Shown piece after piece: positions 1-9,535 of a stretch of 64,000 nt of DNA (its first letter is position 1; each line of letters starts with the position of its first letter). The position numbers were made by a program, and so were the translations under genes. Origin of the DNA: Candidatus Methylobacter oryzae (GTDB lineage Bacteria > Pseudomonadota > Gammaproteobacteria > Methylococcales > Methylomonadaceae); contig NZ_RYFG02000107.1 of the NCBI RefSeq assembly GCF_003994235.2, forward strand, positions 1 through 64,000, given 5' to 3'. The notes beneath the pieces were generated by a model, which saw only the letters and a list, made by a program, of their open reading frames with translations, searched no databases and was not told the origin of the DNA.

Positions 1-66
1 GAGGTTATCGCCACGTTCATCACCGGCTTTATGCCGGGCAAAGACCAGCTCAATCCACAATATTAA
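1..66 (+). CDS. C-terminal end of an unidentified protein (partial)
   Basis: The first 66 bases read as 21 codons and a TAA stop in frame 1 (ending in LNPQY), so the window opens inside a plus-strand gene whose body lies upstream. The tail is too short to assign a family. It converges on the minus-strand gene that begins 8 bp later, so the two genes end almost against each other. That it is coding is inferred only from the uninterrupted frame and the position of the stop. Confidence 0.4.
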   Translation, partial: EVIATFITGFMPGKDQLNPQY

Positions 67-73
67 CCAGCGG

Positions 74-778
74 TCAATGCGTAACTTCTATCTGCATTGA
101 AAGGCTACTAGCTGCTGAGTCAACTTTTGTGCGAAGTTCGTTTGAGAGAGAGGGTGTCGATTGCAGTTCTTTAAACTCTCTTATTGCTGTTTCCGTAGGG
201 CCTGGAATGTTTTTAGAGGCTGATAAGGAGCCTATATCAGTTATGGCATGAATAGCGCTTTCATCTCCTGCTTTTGCTTTTTTGCTTAGTTCTGTTATTG
301 CTTGCTGTAAAGCAGAGTTAACGTTTCCTTTTTCATCTTCTGGGGCTTTATTTGCTGCTGTAAGAATATCAATTGAAGCTGCCTTTAATTGAGAAACATC
401 CAATTTATTGGAATCCGAAGTATTTGAGGCTGACTCATTAATTGCGGAAGCCTTTTCTGCAATAGTTAGCTGCGCAGCTTTTGATGTTACGTTTTGGGCT
501 ATGGTCTGACCATTGGATAGTACGCTAGGGAAAGTAAGCCCGCAAGTTACGGAAAAAAAGAAAGCTTTAGCTAAATTATTTTGGTCTAAACTTGTTAAGA
601 CATAAACACCAATTCCGGCGGCTAGACCTCCTTTGATAGAAGGAATTACAATAAGAGTAAAAATTTTAGCCAAAGAAATAGGAAAAACTGATGGCTCTGT
701 CCATGCTTCAGAGACAGAAACAAGACCTCCAATAGCTCCTCCGGTAATTACTAGACTAAATTCTTTATAGTTAAGCAT
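74..778 (-). CDS. Hypothetical membrane protein with long helical tail
   Basis: Family not recognised. The 234-residue protein starts with hydrophobic, glycine-rich segments (about residues 8-22, 36-58 and 65-88), suggesting two or three membrane passes. The rest is polar, rich in Ala, Ser, Lys and Glu, and looks alpha-helical. The start is supported by a GGAG ribosome site 7 bases before the ATG. It lies 158 bp downstream of the lipase-like gene on the same strand, so the two may share a transcript. It could be an immunity or anchoring partner of that hydrolase, but this is only inferred from position. Confidence 0.55.
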   Translation of the reverse strand: MLNYKEFSLVITGGAIGGLVSVSEAWTEPSVFPISLAKIFTLIVIPSIKGGLAAGIGVYVLTSLDQNNLAKAFFFSVTCGLTFPSVLSNGQTIAQNVTSKAAQLTIAEKASAINESASNTSDSNKLDVSQLKAASIDILTAANKAPEDEKGNVNSALQQAITELSKKAKAGDESAIHAITDIGSLSASKNIPGPTETAIREFKELQSTPSLSNELRTKVDSAASSLSMQIEVTH

Positions 779-936
779 AAAATATCTCCATAATTTGATA
801 TGGTTATGATGGATTTCGAGGTTTAATCATCCATTTCATCGTTTAATGCAAAAGCGTTGAGCAACGAAAAGCTGCTGCTCGACCTATTGATCTATGAGTT
901 CTTAAAGTTAAGGCCGACTAAATTTATTTTGCAGTT

Positions 937-2517
937 CTATATATTCCAATGAGTAGCCACGAACCGTAAACTTCCTGTAATGCTGGGTGATTTTCCTGCT
1001 ACTACTGGAATTGTAATAGATCGCGAAATAGATTTTTCGGCTTGTAGATCTTTCTGCTCTTTAACAGAAAAAGAGTATGTTCCTGTCGCAGAGTCTTGCC
1101 CCCAATGCCAATCCATCTGTAAACCTGGAGTTATGGAAACAATTAGCGTGTCACTAAATAGCTTGACTCCTTCGTAATGAGAGTCGAACAGAACTCCTTT
1201 CACCAGATATTCTTGAACCCCTATATTTAATGTCACCGAATACGAGAGCTTATCGTCTGTCTCGTCGACTTTCGCCCAGCGTGATAGGAAAGCTGTGGAA
1301 AGATAAATATTTTTGTTTTTGGAATGAATGATATCGTCATGCGTGCGTACCGCGACAGAATCCTCAACGGCTATTCTGCGCGTTAGTTGCCAGCGCTTTC
1401 CTCTCGGAGCCGCGAGGATTTCAAAATGGTAAGCGGCTTGTACATCTGACTTATCTTGAAGGCTGCTTGGCAAAATAACGGCATCGACGTCAAACCAAAC
1501 GTCCACGCGCAAGTCTCCGAAAAAGAAGCGAGTAAGGTTTTGAAAAGCCTCCTCGGAATTGACTATGCCAAAAAAACCGGAATGTGAGCGGTATGTATAG
1601 GCTCGAGGGCAAAGGATGGTTATGTTATTTGCATCTTTCCCACATAAGGCGGCGTTTTCGATTTTTACTAAGCCATCACTTCCATGGCCAGCAAAAGTGC
1701 GCGAAAGCCCAGCTGCAACATTGTAGTCGTCTCGGTTGGTCCCGATCATACAGAAGAAGCGGTTAGGATCGAAATGACGCAGGAAATCAACTCGGCCTTC
1801 TGTGTCTTTCTGTCCAATATATTCTGGATCATTCTCTAACGCCAAATAATTAGCCATCCGATCGCGGTTGAAGTTATTCATGTCATTCTTACTAAACCAA
1901 GAAGGGATGTTGATGCCCCCCATTTCTATTCCATTGTGCGGTGTAGCATAGGTGTAAACCTTATCTACCCAGTTTCGAACTGTGGCGTCGCCGAGATTAG
2001 GATTCTGGAGAAAAGCGCGACAGATCAATCCTCCCATCGAATGGGCGACGAGGTAACATTTGAAATCAGCAATGCCGTGGCCTGCTTCATCGACAGCAAG
2101 ATCACGAACTTTGGATATTAACTCACTTAATCCTTTCGCATAATGCTCGATTGAAGAAGAGCTGCCATCGCCAAAAAAAGTCGAGCCTTCATCATAGTAG
2201 CGGTACACTATAACTGAGCGATAGGGAATTTTTCCCCTCCAGCCTTTATCCATAATATCGAGCCCATCTTCATAAACATCAGAATATCCAAAATCCGACA
2301 TCAACCGCACTAATGGCGATTCAAATATAAATTTGTTTGCTTTTTCCTTTTTATCATACGAAGCGCGATAGACTGTCGATCCCAAATTAAAGCCGTTAAA
2401 GGGATCGGCCGTGGTTTCATCCCTCTCATTTTCAGTCATGGCATATCCGCGAACATAGATAATTGGGTGAAGTAAGCGTGTGATCTTTGTTAGATTCTGT
2501 TTTGATATGTCTGACAT
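937..2517 (-). CDS. Alpha/beta-hydrolase, lipase or PGAP1-like
   Basis: The 526-residue protein has the nucleophile elbow H-S-M-G-G (in the context VAHSMGGLICRAF, about residue 160) and an early 'PIIYVRGY' strand, as in triacylglycerol-lipase, LCAT and PGAP1-like esterases. Such enzymes cleave ester bonds in lipids; the substrate here is unknown. No signal peptide is visible, so it is either cytoplasmic or exported by a signal-independent route. The C-terminal 190 residues look beta-rich and may be an accessory domain. AGGAG lies 6 bases before the ATG. A lectin-like gene lies upstream and a membrane protein downstream on the same strand. A secreted lipase effector is possible but unproven. 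Confidence 0.75.
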   Translation of the reverse strand: MSDISKQNLTKITRLLHPIIYVRGYAMTENERDETTADPFNGFNLGSTVYRASYDKKEKANKFIFESPLVRLMSDFGYSDVYEDGLDIMDKGWRGKIPYRSVIVYRYYDEGSTFFGDGSSSSIEHYAKGLSELISKVRDLAVDEAGHGIADFKCYLVAHSMGGLICRAFLQNPNLGDATVRNWVDKVYTYATPHNGIEMGGINIPSWFSKNDMNNFNRDRMANYLALENDPEYIGQKDTEGRVDFLRHFDPNRFFCMIGTNRDDYNVAAGLSRTFAGHGSDGLVKIENAALCGKDANNITILCPRAYTYRSHSGFFGIVNSEEAFQNLTRFFFGDLRVDVWFDVDAVILPSSLQDKSDVQAAYHFEILAAPRGKRWQLTRRIAVEDSVAVRTHDDIIHSKNKNIYLSTAFLSRWAKVDETDDKLSYSVTLNIGVQEYLVKGVLFDSHYEGVKLFSDTLIVSITPGLQMDWHWGQDSATGTYSFSVKEQKDLQAEKSISRSITIPVVAGKSPSITGSLRFVATHWNI

Positions 2518-2608
2518 GGCTTTCTCCTATCTGATTGGAAATCGTAAATTAGCTGTGAGGATAATCTGGTATGACGCGCTGAACATCGTTCCGAGTTAAT
2601 CGAAATTT

Positions 2609-3028
2609 TTATACAACTCTACGAATTGCCACAGTCATAGGGCCGCCTTGATCCGGCGGCAAGTTATAGTTATTGAAATAGAAATACCAAAGGTCATTCG
2701 CAAACAAATATAAGCATCCGGTTGCCTCTATATTTCTTGTGCCGGATGAGCCAATAGGAAAATTTGTTTTTTCATCGCGGCCAATATTTCCGCCTAGGAA
2801 GAACAGATCGTTATTGGGTAACCGGCTAAACCGTAGAAAATTGGATGACCACCAATTTTGCCATCCTTCCGGTCCGCAAATATGGGAGGCATCTTTCCAC
2901 TTACCATGGGCTTCAAAATGATATTGTTCGCCAACACATACTTCTAAATTGGTAACCTGGTAACGTTCGGCAGGATTAACAACGACTTCTATTTGTTCAT
3001 CTTTTTCTAATTTCATAGCATCAAACAC
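2609..3028 (-). CDS. Small lectin-like (PA-IL-type) beta-sandwich protein
   Basis: The 139-residue protein has the look of a galactose-binding, PA-IL-like beta-sandwich: 'VCVGEQYHFEAHGKW' near the start, then a Trp- and Phe-rich centre and 'LYLFANDLWYFYFNNY' near residue 110. These resemble short lectin domains found with lipases and secreted enzymes. The reading opens with GTG; an in-frame ATG four codons later (MKLEKDEQ) is an equally good start. It is 91 bp upstream of the lipase-like gene on the same strand. Sugar binding is inferred from the fold resemblance only. Confidence 0.5.
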   Translation of the reverse strand: MFDAMKLEKDEQIEVVVNPAERYQVTNLEVCVGEQYHFEAHGKWKDASHICGPEGWQNWWSSNFLRFSRLPNNDLFFLGGNIGRDEKTNFPIGSSGTRNIEATGCLYLFANDLWYFYFNNYNLPPDQGGPMTVAIRRVV

Positions 3029-3187
3029 TCGGTTCTTGATATATGAGGTATTTTTGTAATCTTGAATTTATTGTTTCTGGATTTGCTTTAAGTTTCTACG
3101 CACCTTTCGTATCAGTACTAAAGTACCGGGGTTCTGCAATCTCCAGTACAATATCCATCTAGCAGTAATTCTGAGTTTTTAACCCCC

Positions 3188-3859
3188 ATGAAAATCCTCC
3201 TAATTGACGACCACTTCTGCGCCCGCGAAAGCGTCGCTTGTTTGCTGAAACAGATATTCCCCGGTTTACAAGTCTTCGAAGCGGAAAACTTCGATGAAGG
3301 CTTAGCGATTGCCCGCACAACGCAGTTGAATCTGATATTGCTGGACATTCAATTGCCCGGCAAGGACGGATTGGTGGGATTGGTTGAGCTACGCCAAGAG
3401 TTCCCGAATTTATGCGTGGCAATGTTTTCCGGCTTGGACGACAGGGAACTGATGTTTGAGTCATTGCGTTTGGGCGCGATGGGTTTTATTGCCAAGTCGG
3501 TGTCGCGGCAGGCGTTTGTTGAGGCGTTGCGGGATGTGTTGTCAGGACGGGTGTATTTGCCAGCCTCGGTGGTCGGGCCGCAGCCGGTGCTGGAAGCGAC
3601 TCCAACAACTGCCGGAATTAAGCCGGTAACCGATCCGGCCAGTTTGGGGTTGACGCCGCGCGAGTTTGAGGTGTTGGGATGGCTGGTGCAGGGCCTATGC
3701 AATAAGGAAATTGCCCGCAAACTGGGCATAGAAGAGCAAACGGTTAAGAATCATCTGCGGCCGATTTTCCAGAAATTTGCCGTGGTGAGGCGGACGGAAT
3801 TACTGGTGAAAGTGTTCGAGATGGGGATTGTATTCGGGCGGCCGGAGGTGGGGAATTGA
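3188..3859 (+). CDS. NarL/FixJ-family response regulator
   Basis: DNA-binding response regulator of 223 residues. The receiver domain (1-118) has the acidic pair D7-D8, phosphoacceptor D53 (LLDIQLPG) and switch lysine K103. A variable linker follows, then a LuxR-type helix-turn-helix (about 154-212: LTPREFEVLGWLVQGLCNKE, then TVKNHL). It would control transcription after phosphorylation. The hybrid histidine kinase converging from the other side is the obvious partner, since the gene pair is separated only by a hairpin. Cognate pairing is inferred from proximity. Confidence 0.9.
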   Translation: MKILLIDDHFCARESVACLLKQIFPGLQVFEAENFDEGLAIARTTQLNLILLDIQLPGKDGLVGLVELRQEFPNLCVAMFSGLDDRELMFESLRLGAMGFIAKSVSRQAFVEALRDVLSGRVYLPASVVGPQPVLEATPTTAGIKPVTDPASLGLTPREFEVLGWLVQGLCNKEIARKLGIEEQTVKNHLRPIFQKFAVVRRTELLVKVFEMGIVFGRPEVGN

Positions 3860-3902
3860 CTTTGGGAAATCACTTATTGAGCATTTCAAAATCCGTCCGC
3901 CC

Positions 3903-3966
3903 AGATTGTGTGGAAGCTGTTTATGCTTCGACGAGCTCAGCACGAACGGCTTCCATACAATCTTTT
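3903..3966. terminator. Hairpin between convergent regulator and kinase genes
   Basis: Arms at 3903-3921 and 3945-3963 match at 17 of 19 positions (AGATTGTGTGGAAGCTGTT against its partner), followed by a short T run at 3963-3966. It sits between convergent genes and can end transcription from either side. The loop carries a 'CTTCGACGAGCTCAGCACG' sequence of a kind often seen as an intergenic repeat in bacterial genomes, so it may be a repeat element used as a terminator. Confidence 0.6.
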
Positions 3967-3988
3967 AGATTGAACAGAAAGCGGCAAT

Positions 3989-5800
3989 TCAGCCGTTGCC
4001 GATAGCCTTTGCCATCATTTCCATCAAAACCGTCCCGCTGGCCGGTTTACGTAGAAGCAGTGTGTTCTGCGGCCATTTGGCCTGGTCTTCGGCTGAGATA
4101 GCATGGGAGGAAAGAATGAGTGTCGGTACCGCGCCGCAGTCGGCTTGGATAGCGGCGATGATGTCGTGAGCGGTTTCGTTGCCGTCCAGGTAGAAATCGG
4201 TGATCAGTAGGTCCGGCGCTCTAAGGTTTTCAGCAAGAGCTGCATGAGTTTCGGCTTTGGAGGAGGCTGTTTGCACGAGACAGCCCCAAGCGGATAGTTG
4301 CTCGTTCATGGCATGCAGGATCTCACGGTCGGTATCGACAATGAATATGAAGCTACCGGCGAGATTGGCTTGTCGTGCCGGTGTGTTGATGGGATTCGGT
4401 ACGGCGATCGCCGGCATACTGAGTTGGAAGTCGCTGCCTTGATGTTGCCGCGAATAGACTTGCATGTTGTGATCCGGCAAGCGTTCCGTGGCTTTTAATA
4501 CGTAAGCCAGGCCGATACCCAGACCGTGAGTTTGCAAATCGGCCTGTCGCCTGTGACCGCGGAAAAATTCTTTGAATATCTCGCCGCGCAATTCATCGGC
4601 GATACCGATGCCGCTGTCGCGCACGTGCAGTTTGAGCCGTTTGCTGTCGACTTTAACCGCTGTGATTAGAATCCAACCGCTGGCGGTGTATTTGATCGCG
4701 TTATCGATCAGGTTGCTTATGATCTGGCTTAAAATGCAGGCATCGCTATGCACGGTGTACGGGGGGCTTGAGCGCAGGCGGACGATTAGTTTCAGGCCTC
4801 GCTTGGCGGCCTGCGGAGCAAATTGGTTTTCCAAGGATGCCAGCAGGATGTTTATATCGACTGCCGCCAGCCGCAGGCTTTGCTTGCCGGTTTCCAGGTT
4901 GGCGATGTCGAGCATGTGTTTGAAAGTATTGTTGAGTTCGTCGATAGCTAAGCCCAGCTTGCCGACCATTTGTTGTAACGAGTCGTCGGGTTTGTCTACG
5001 ATAGCGCTATCCAGCGCGGAAGAATAACAGCTCAAAGCCTGGAGCGGCTGACATAGGTTGTGGCTGAGTTGCATTAAAAACCGGGTTTTGTCTTCCGATT
5101 TGCATTCGGCTTTGCGGCGTTCCCGGAACAGGTTGCGCGCATGGATTTCCTGTTGATAACGGCTACAGAAACCGCAGGCGTTGACGATCAGCAATATGAT
5201 AATCGACGGTATCAGCGCCACGGTTTCAATGCCGATCAAATGACCGCAGAGCGGCAGGGCCGTCATTGCCAGCAGGCCGAATTTCAAGGTTTCGGTAATT
5301 GTCATGAATGTTTGCCCGTAAGCGAAGAAATAAATCGGCAACAACCCGACCCAAATGTCTGTATAGAAAGCAGGGTTGCCCTCTATCAGTAAAATGCAGC
5401 ATAGATCGATAACGGCCAGTACGGCGCTGAGTTTGGCGATTGAGTTAATTTTACTCCGAGGCGGTTGATGCAGGTTTGCAAACAAGGCTGCTAGCGTTAG
5501 ACCTGTCAGTAAGCTGCTGGTGATTTCGCTGTTGGATAACTTTTCATTAAATATATTTAAAGCAATGAATGCCAACAGACAGATTGAGCTCAGTAGCAGC
5601 ACTATTTTCAAGGCTTTCAATGTTTCGCTTTGACGTTCCTGTCGGAAAAGGCGTTCACTATCGGCATCGAAATGCGGGATTGAAAAGATCCGGATTGAAG
5701 TGTGTTTCGGCCTTACACGCTTAGTCAGCCGCGATCCGCGGAGGAACGACAAAACCGGTTTCGAGGTATTGGCGAAAAGTGTCTCAATTGGCATGCCCAT
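3989..5800 (-). CDS. Membrane hybrid sensor histidine kinase
   Basis: About 603 residues. The N-terminal half holds roughly six hydrophobic segments. A HisKA domain follows with the phospho-histidine in 'LSHNLCQPLQAL' (about residue 246), then an HATPase domain with N box 'NLIDNAIKY', G1 'DSGIGI' and G2 'HGLGIGLAYV'. The C-terminal receiver domain (from about 485) has acceptor Asp in 'LLITDFYLDG'. A longer reading opens with TTG at 5821, but GGGAG lies 7 bases before the ATG at 5800, so that start is preferred. The signal is unknown. The last receiver may pass phosphate on or act as a brake. Probable partner is the convergent NarL-type regulator. Confidence 0.88.
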   Translation of the reverse strand: MGMPIETLFANTSKPVLSFLRGSRLTKRVRPKHTSIRIFSIPHFDADSERLFRQERQSETLKALKIVLLLSSICLLAFIALNIFNEKLSNSEITSSLLTGLTLAALFANLHQPPRSKINSIAKLSAVLAVIDLCCILLIEGNPAFYTDIWVGLLPIYFFAYGQTFMTITETLKFGLLAMTALPLCGHLIGIETVALIPSIIILLIVNACGFCSRYQQEIHARNLFRERRKAECKSEDKTRFLMQLSHNLCQPLQALSCYSSALDSAIVDKPDDSLQQMVGKLGLAIDELNNTFKHMLDIANLETGKQSLRLAAVDINILLASLENQFAPQAAKRGLKLIVRLRSSPPYTVHSDACILSQIISNLIDNAIKYTASGWILITAVKVDSKRLKLHVRDSGIGIADELRGEIFKEFFRGHRRQADLQTHGLGIGLAYVLKATERLPDHNMQVYSRQHQGSDFQLSMPAIAVPNPINTPARQANLAGSFIFIVDTDREILHAMNEQLSAWGCLVQTASSKAETHAALAENLRAPDLLITDFYLDGNETAHDIIAAIQADCGAVPTLILSSHAISAEDQAKWPQNTLLLRKPASGTVLMEMMAKAIGNG

Positions 5801-6029
5801 TAGCTTACTCCCGCTTGGCAAAGCCGACCGGTGCTTTGTTAACCGAACGGTTTTGTCCGCTATCTGAAGGATTATTATTGTTTGGAGTTGTTCGACATTC
5901 TCGTATCTATTGCTGTTTGTGTCTAGTGGATAAAGCCTTTCGCTAAAATTTCGAAAGTTGAATTGTCGACGGTTTCAGTTTCAGCCAGCCAATGAACGGT
6001 AATTATGCATGCGGATTGACTCGAACATT

Positions 6030-8876
6030 TTAAACGACACTCATTGTCCGGTTCTGGCTCCGCAATAATTTGGCAAACTCTTCGGCAGGTATAGGCGGGC
6101 TTTTGATATAGCCCTGATACATATCGCAGCCTTTTTTGCGTAAGAAGTCATGTTGCTCCGGTGTTTCAACGCCCTCGGCCAGTACTTTAAAACCTAAAGT
6201 ATGCGCCATTGCAACAATGGTGGCAGTGATTTCCATGTCGTCTTGTTGAAAAGGAATTTCGTCGATAAAACTTTTGTCGATTTTTAATACATCCAACGGA
6301 AAGTGTTTTAGATAAGCCAAGGATGAATAGCCGGTGCCGAAATCGTCAATGGCCAGATGCACGCCTTGGGCGCGAAGATTGTTAAGAATAGTTGTCGCGT
6401 TACTCTGGTTGCCCATCAAGCCGCTTTCGGTGATTTCCAATTCCAGGTGTTCGGGCGGAAAACCGGTGTCGCTTAGCACTTGGGCAACTAACGCACAAAT
6501 ATCGCTACGCTGGAACTGGTGGGCGGAGACGTTGACTGCTAACGTGACAGCCGGCAAGCCCGTATCCAGCCATTGCCGGCCTTGCCGGCAGGTTTCATGC
6601 AGCACCCAGCTGCCAATGTCTACAATCAGGCCGGACTCTTCGGCAATAGGGATGAAACGTTGCGGAGGAATCAATCCCTCGGCCGGATCTTGCCAACGTA
6701 CCAGCGCCTCTGCCCCAATGATGAGGCCGGTGGCAATATCCACTTGCGCTTGGTAAAAAACGCGTAATTCCTGCTGTTCAATGGCATGACGAAGCCGCGC
6801 TTCCAGCGCTATCCGCTCTCGGGCTGCCAGCGTCAGCTCTTCGGAAAAATAGGCAAAGCAGCCGCGGCCGGCGTCTTTAGCCTGGTACAGCGCCGCATCG
6901 GCGTGATCCATCAGTATCTCCGGACTGTCGCCGTGTTGCGGATACAGGCTTATGCCGATGCTGGCGCCAATCAGCACATTGTCATGTTGGGACAGGCAGA
7001 ATTGCTTGCTTAACTCGGCGATGATTTCTTCCGCCACCTGCGCGGCATCTTCGGGCAGTGTAATATCTTCCAGTAAGATCACAAATTCATCGCCGCCTAA
7101 GCGCGCCACCATATCAACGTCACGCAATCTTGAGCTGATGCGCGCAGCGACTTGCTGCAACAAGTCGTCTCCTGCCAGGTGCCCTAAACTGTCGTTGACG
7201 GCTTTGAAACGGTCCAGGTCCAGCATCAATAATGCAAGCTGTTTGCCGTCGCGCCTATCCATGTTAATGCTGTGTTGCAGGCGGTCCATCAACAAACGGC
7301 GGTTAGGCAGGGCGGTAAGCGGATCATAGAAAGCCAGGCGTTCGATTTCGGCAGTAGCTGCTTGAGTTAAGGTAATATCATTGAATACGGCAACATAGTT
7401 GGTGACGACGTTGTCCGGACCTTTCACAGCGGTAATGGTGATAAGTTCCGGATAAATATCGCTGTTCTTCCGCCGGTTCCAGATTTGGCCTTCCCAATTT
7501 CCGGTGAGTTCAATGCTACGCCACATCTCCTCATAAAAACTCTGATCTTGCAGACCGGATTTAAGTAGTCTGGGGTTTTGGTTGACGGCTTCCTCCGTTG
7601 TGTAACCGGTAATTTTGGTGAAGGCTTGGTTAACCCGGAGAATGTCATTGTTGGCATCGGTGACCATGATGCCTTCTTGCGATTCAAACGCGACGGCAGC
7701 AATTCGGAGTTCGATTTCCGCTTGTTTGCGGTCAGTGATATCGGTTTGGGTGCCAATCATGCGTACCGGGTTGCCTTGTGGGCTGCGTTCGATAATTTGG
7801 CCCTGAGAATGTATCCAGCGGTAATCGCCATTAACGGTGCGCAAGCGAAACTCCGAGCTACAATTAGGTTGCCGGTCACAAAGCAAATTCGCTTGCGCCT
7901 GTCTAATGCGTAATTGATCGTCGGGATGGATTTGCTCGTTAAACCAGTCGATGGTGATTGTTGCAGGCGGCAGTGTCGTGCAGAGGCTCACTAATTCGGC
8001 ATCGAGTTTTAGAATATTGTCGGCTATATTCCAGTCCCACAACCACTGGTTTGACGCTTGCAGACTCAACGCCAAAATATGCCGCGATTCTTCCAAATCC
8101 TGGGTGCGTTGCCTGATCTTAATTTCAAGATCGCGATTAAGCTGGAGAATTTCCGTTTCGCGCTGTTGGATACGTGACATCAGTAGATTGAAAGCATCAT
8201 ATAAATGACTGATTTCATCGGCTCGATGCGCTGAATATATGATCGGTTCGCTCATGTCGGGTTGTTCCGCGATGCGTCGGGCATGTCGATCAAGCTGCGT
8301 AATCGGAGCCATCGCAAAGCTTCGTAATAGGAACGCCAGACCATAACTGCATAGCGCCGCAATTAACATAACCAGCAACATAAAATGCAGTTCCCGGTAT
8401 TGCGCCTGTTTTAATTCATCAATACGGTAAGCGCCTTTTAATATCCCTAATTTTTCATGTTCATGACTAATCGGCACTGCAAAATACAGATAATGATCCT
8501 GCCAAAGCCATTCCTGGTTGTCCGCTAGTGTGGGCGCGGCCGCTGCAATATTCGATGGATCATGGTTCGTCAATATTTGCCCGCCGGTTTTTTCCAGCAG
8601 CACGTAGGCGACGTTCGGGGTTTTCCACAGCTTGCTTAACTGGTCTTCAGCGCCTTTACTATCGTCAAATACTACCGGCAGAACGGTGAATTCGGCTACC
8701 AGTTTCGCGAGCGCCAAATTGGTACGGACGAAATCGTTGCGCTGTTGATCGTTTTTTTGCCAGTATAAAAAACCTAAGGTGCTAGCCACCGTTGTCAATA
8801 CAACCGTCATGATGACCCATTGCAACTTCCGTTTGAAAGGCTGGCAAACTACCCATTGTTTAAGTTTATTCAACAA
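6030..8876 (-). CDS. HAMP-PAS-PAS-GGDEF-EAL cyclic-di-GMP enzyme
   Basis: The 948-residue protein has two membrane helices (about 18-40 and 163-185) around a periplasmic sensor, a HAMP linker, a coiled coil, two PAS domains (about 270-385 and 390-510), a GGDEF domain from about 515 and an EAL domain from about 690. The active site RLGGDEF (about 592) and the EALVRW motif are both intact, so it could make and degrade cyclic-di-GMP. The start is TTG inside the end of the YfiR-like gene (11 bp overlap; TTGTTGAATAA), pointing to translational coupling. By analogy with YfiN/YfiR, the periplasmic partner may hold the cyclase in check. Confidence 0.92.
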   Translation of the reverse strand: MLNKLKQWVVCQPFKRKLQWVIMTVVLTTVASTLGFLYWQKNDQQRNDFVRTNLALAKLVAEFTVLPVVFDDSKGAEDQLSKLWKTPNVAYVLLEKTGGQILTNHDPSNIAAAAPTLADNQEWLWQDHYLYFAVPISHEHEKLGILKGAYRIDELKQAQYRELHFMLLVMLIAALCSYGLAFLLRSFAMAPITQLDRHARRIAEQPDMSEPIIYSAHRADEISHLYDAFNLLMSRIQQRETEILQLNRDLEIKIRQRTQDLEESRHILALSLQASNQWLWDWNIADNILKLDAELVSLCTTLPPATITIDWFNEQIHPDDQLRIRQAQANLLCDRQPNCSSEFRLRTVNGDYRWIHSQGQIIERSPQGNPVRMIGTQTDITDRKQAEIELRIAAVAFESQEGIMVTDANNDILRVNQAFTKITGYTTEEAVNQNPRLLKSGLQDQSFYEEMWRSIELTGNWEGQIWNRRKNSDIYPELITITAVKGPDNVVTNYVAVFNDITLTQAATAEIERLAFYDPLTALPNRRLLMDRLQHSINMDRRDGKQLALLMLDLDRFKAVNDSLGHLAGDDLLQQVAARISSRLRDVDMVARLGGDEFVILLEDITLPEDAAQVAEEIIAELSKQFCLSQHDNVLIGASIGISLYPQHGDSPEILMDHADAALYQAKDAGRGCFAYFSEELTLAARERIALEARLRHAIEQQELRVFYQAQVDIATGLIIGAEALVRWQDPAEGLIPPQRFIPIAEESGLIVDIGSWVLHETCRQGRQWLDTGLPAVTLAVNVSAHQFQRSDICALVAQVLSDTGFPPEHLELEITESGLMGNQSNATTILNNLRAQGVHLAIDDFGTGYSSLAYLKHFPLDVLKIDKSFIDEIPFQQDDMEITATIVAMAHTLGFKVLAEGVETPEQHDFLRKKGCDMYQGYIKSPPIPAEEFAKLLRSQNRTMSVV

Positions 8877-9387
8877 TGCGAGCCACCTTTAGTAAATGGT
8901 AGCTGGCTTTTAAACCGCTATTCATCAGTGCTGTTCTATTAACTTCCAAATGCAGCCGGGTGTCTTTAACGAAAAAATCCACATGGGCGCCTTGGCTAAC
9001 GTCATTTTGTTTTCCGGTAACGATCAGGATAGGTTGGCTGCCGGCCAGTTGCAGAACAGGGACTAGATCATCGCTCCGGTCGTCGTCATTTAAATAGATC
9101 ACTTGGCACACTTTAATATCTTTCAATTCATGAAAAATCAACAAGCTGACCGGCTTGTCCGCAAGAGACATATTGGCGTAATAAGTTTGCAAGGCCGGGA
9201 GTAATGGGGATTTGTCGGTAACGCAGATAGTAAAGCGCTCATTCGTCCAGGTCGGCCATTCGATAAAACGGGAAACCTTTTCGATGATAGACGCACGAAT
9301 AAGCTCGCTGTTTTCGAGCGCTTCGGCATTATTAGCGGTAAAGCAGATTATGGCCGCTGCTAGCGTAGATTTAATGGATGCACGCAT
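8866..9387 (-). CDS. YfiR-like periplasmic protein (DUF4154)
   Basis: Periplasmic regulator-type protein of about 173 residues. From the ATG at 9387 it has a signal peptide (MRASIKSTLAAAIICF, cleavage near NAEA-LE) and the DUF4154 pattern 'IIEKVSRFIEWP', 'VCQVIYLND', 'LIVTGKQ' and a C-terminal 'HLLKVARIVE'. A longer open reading to 9546 only translates the 54-bp tandem repeat in front of the gene and would bury the signal peptide, so it is rejected. No strong ribosome site is visible. YfiR proteins repress membrane diguanylate cyclases, and the next gene is one. The TonB receptor is upstream on the same strand. Confidence 0.85.
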   Translation of the reverse strand: MRASIKSTLAAAIICFTANNAEALENSELIRASIIEKVSRFIEWPTWTNERFTICVTDKSPLLPALQTYYANMSLADKPVSLLIFHELKDIKVCQVIYLNDDDRSDDLVPVLQLAGSQPILIVTGKQNDVSQGAHVDFFVKDTRLHLEVNRTALMNSGLKASYHLLKVARIVE

Positions 9388-9420
9388 AATCACAATAGAG
9401 GTTAATACGCTAAGTTTAAA

Positions 9421-9528
9421 GCTGAGTTGAGCAGCTTGCCTGCTCAAACGAAACTTATGCCCTTTGGGTATAAAGCTGAGTTGAGCAGCTTGTCCGCTCA
9501 AACGAAACTTATGCCCTTTGGGTATAAA
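9421..9528 (-). repeat. Two tandem 54-bp repeats carrying hairpins
   Basis: Two near-identical 54-bp copies (9421-9474 and 9475-9528) differ at two bases. Each contains an inverted repeat TTGAGCAG-CTTGC-CTGCTCAA (copy 1; copy 2 similar). Because 54 is a multiple of three, the array reads through as a repeated peptide (IPKGHKFRL) on the minus strand, giving a misleading N-terminal extension of the YfiR-like gene. It occupies the gap between the TonB receptor and the YfiR-like gene and could tune downstream expression. Confidence 0.8.
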
Positions 9529-9535
9529 AATGCTT

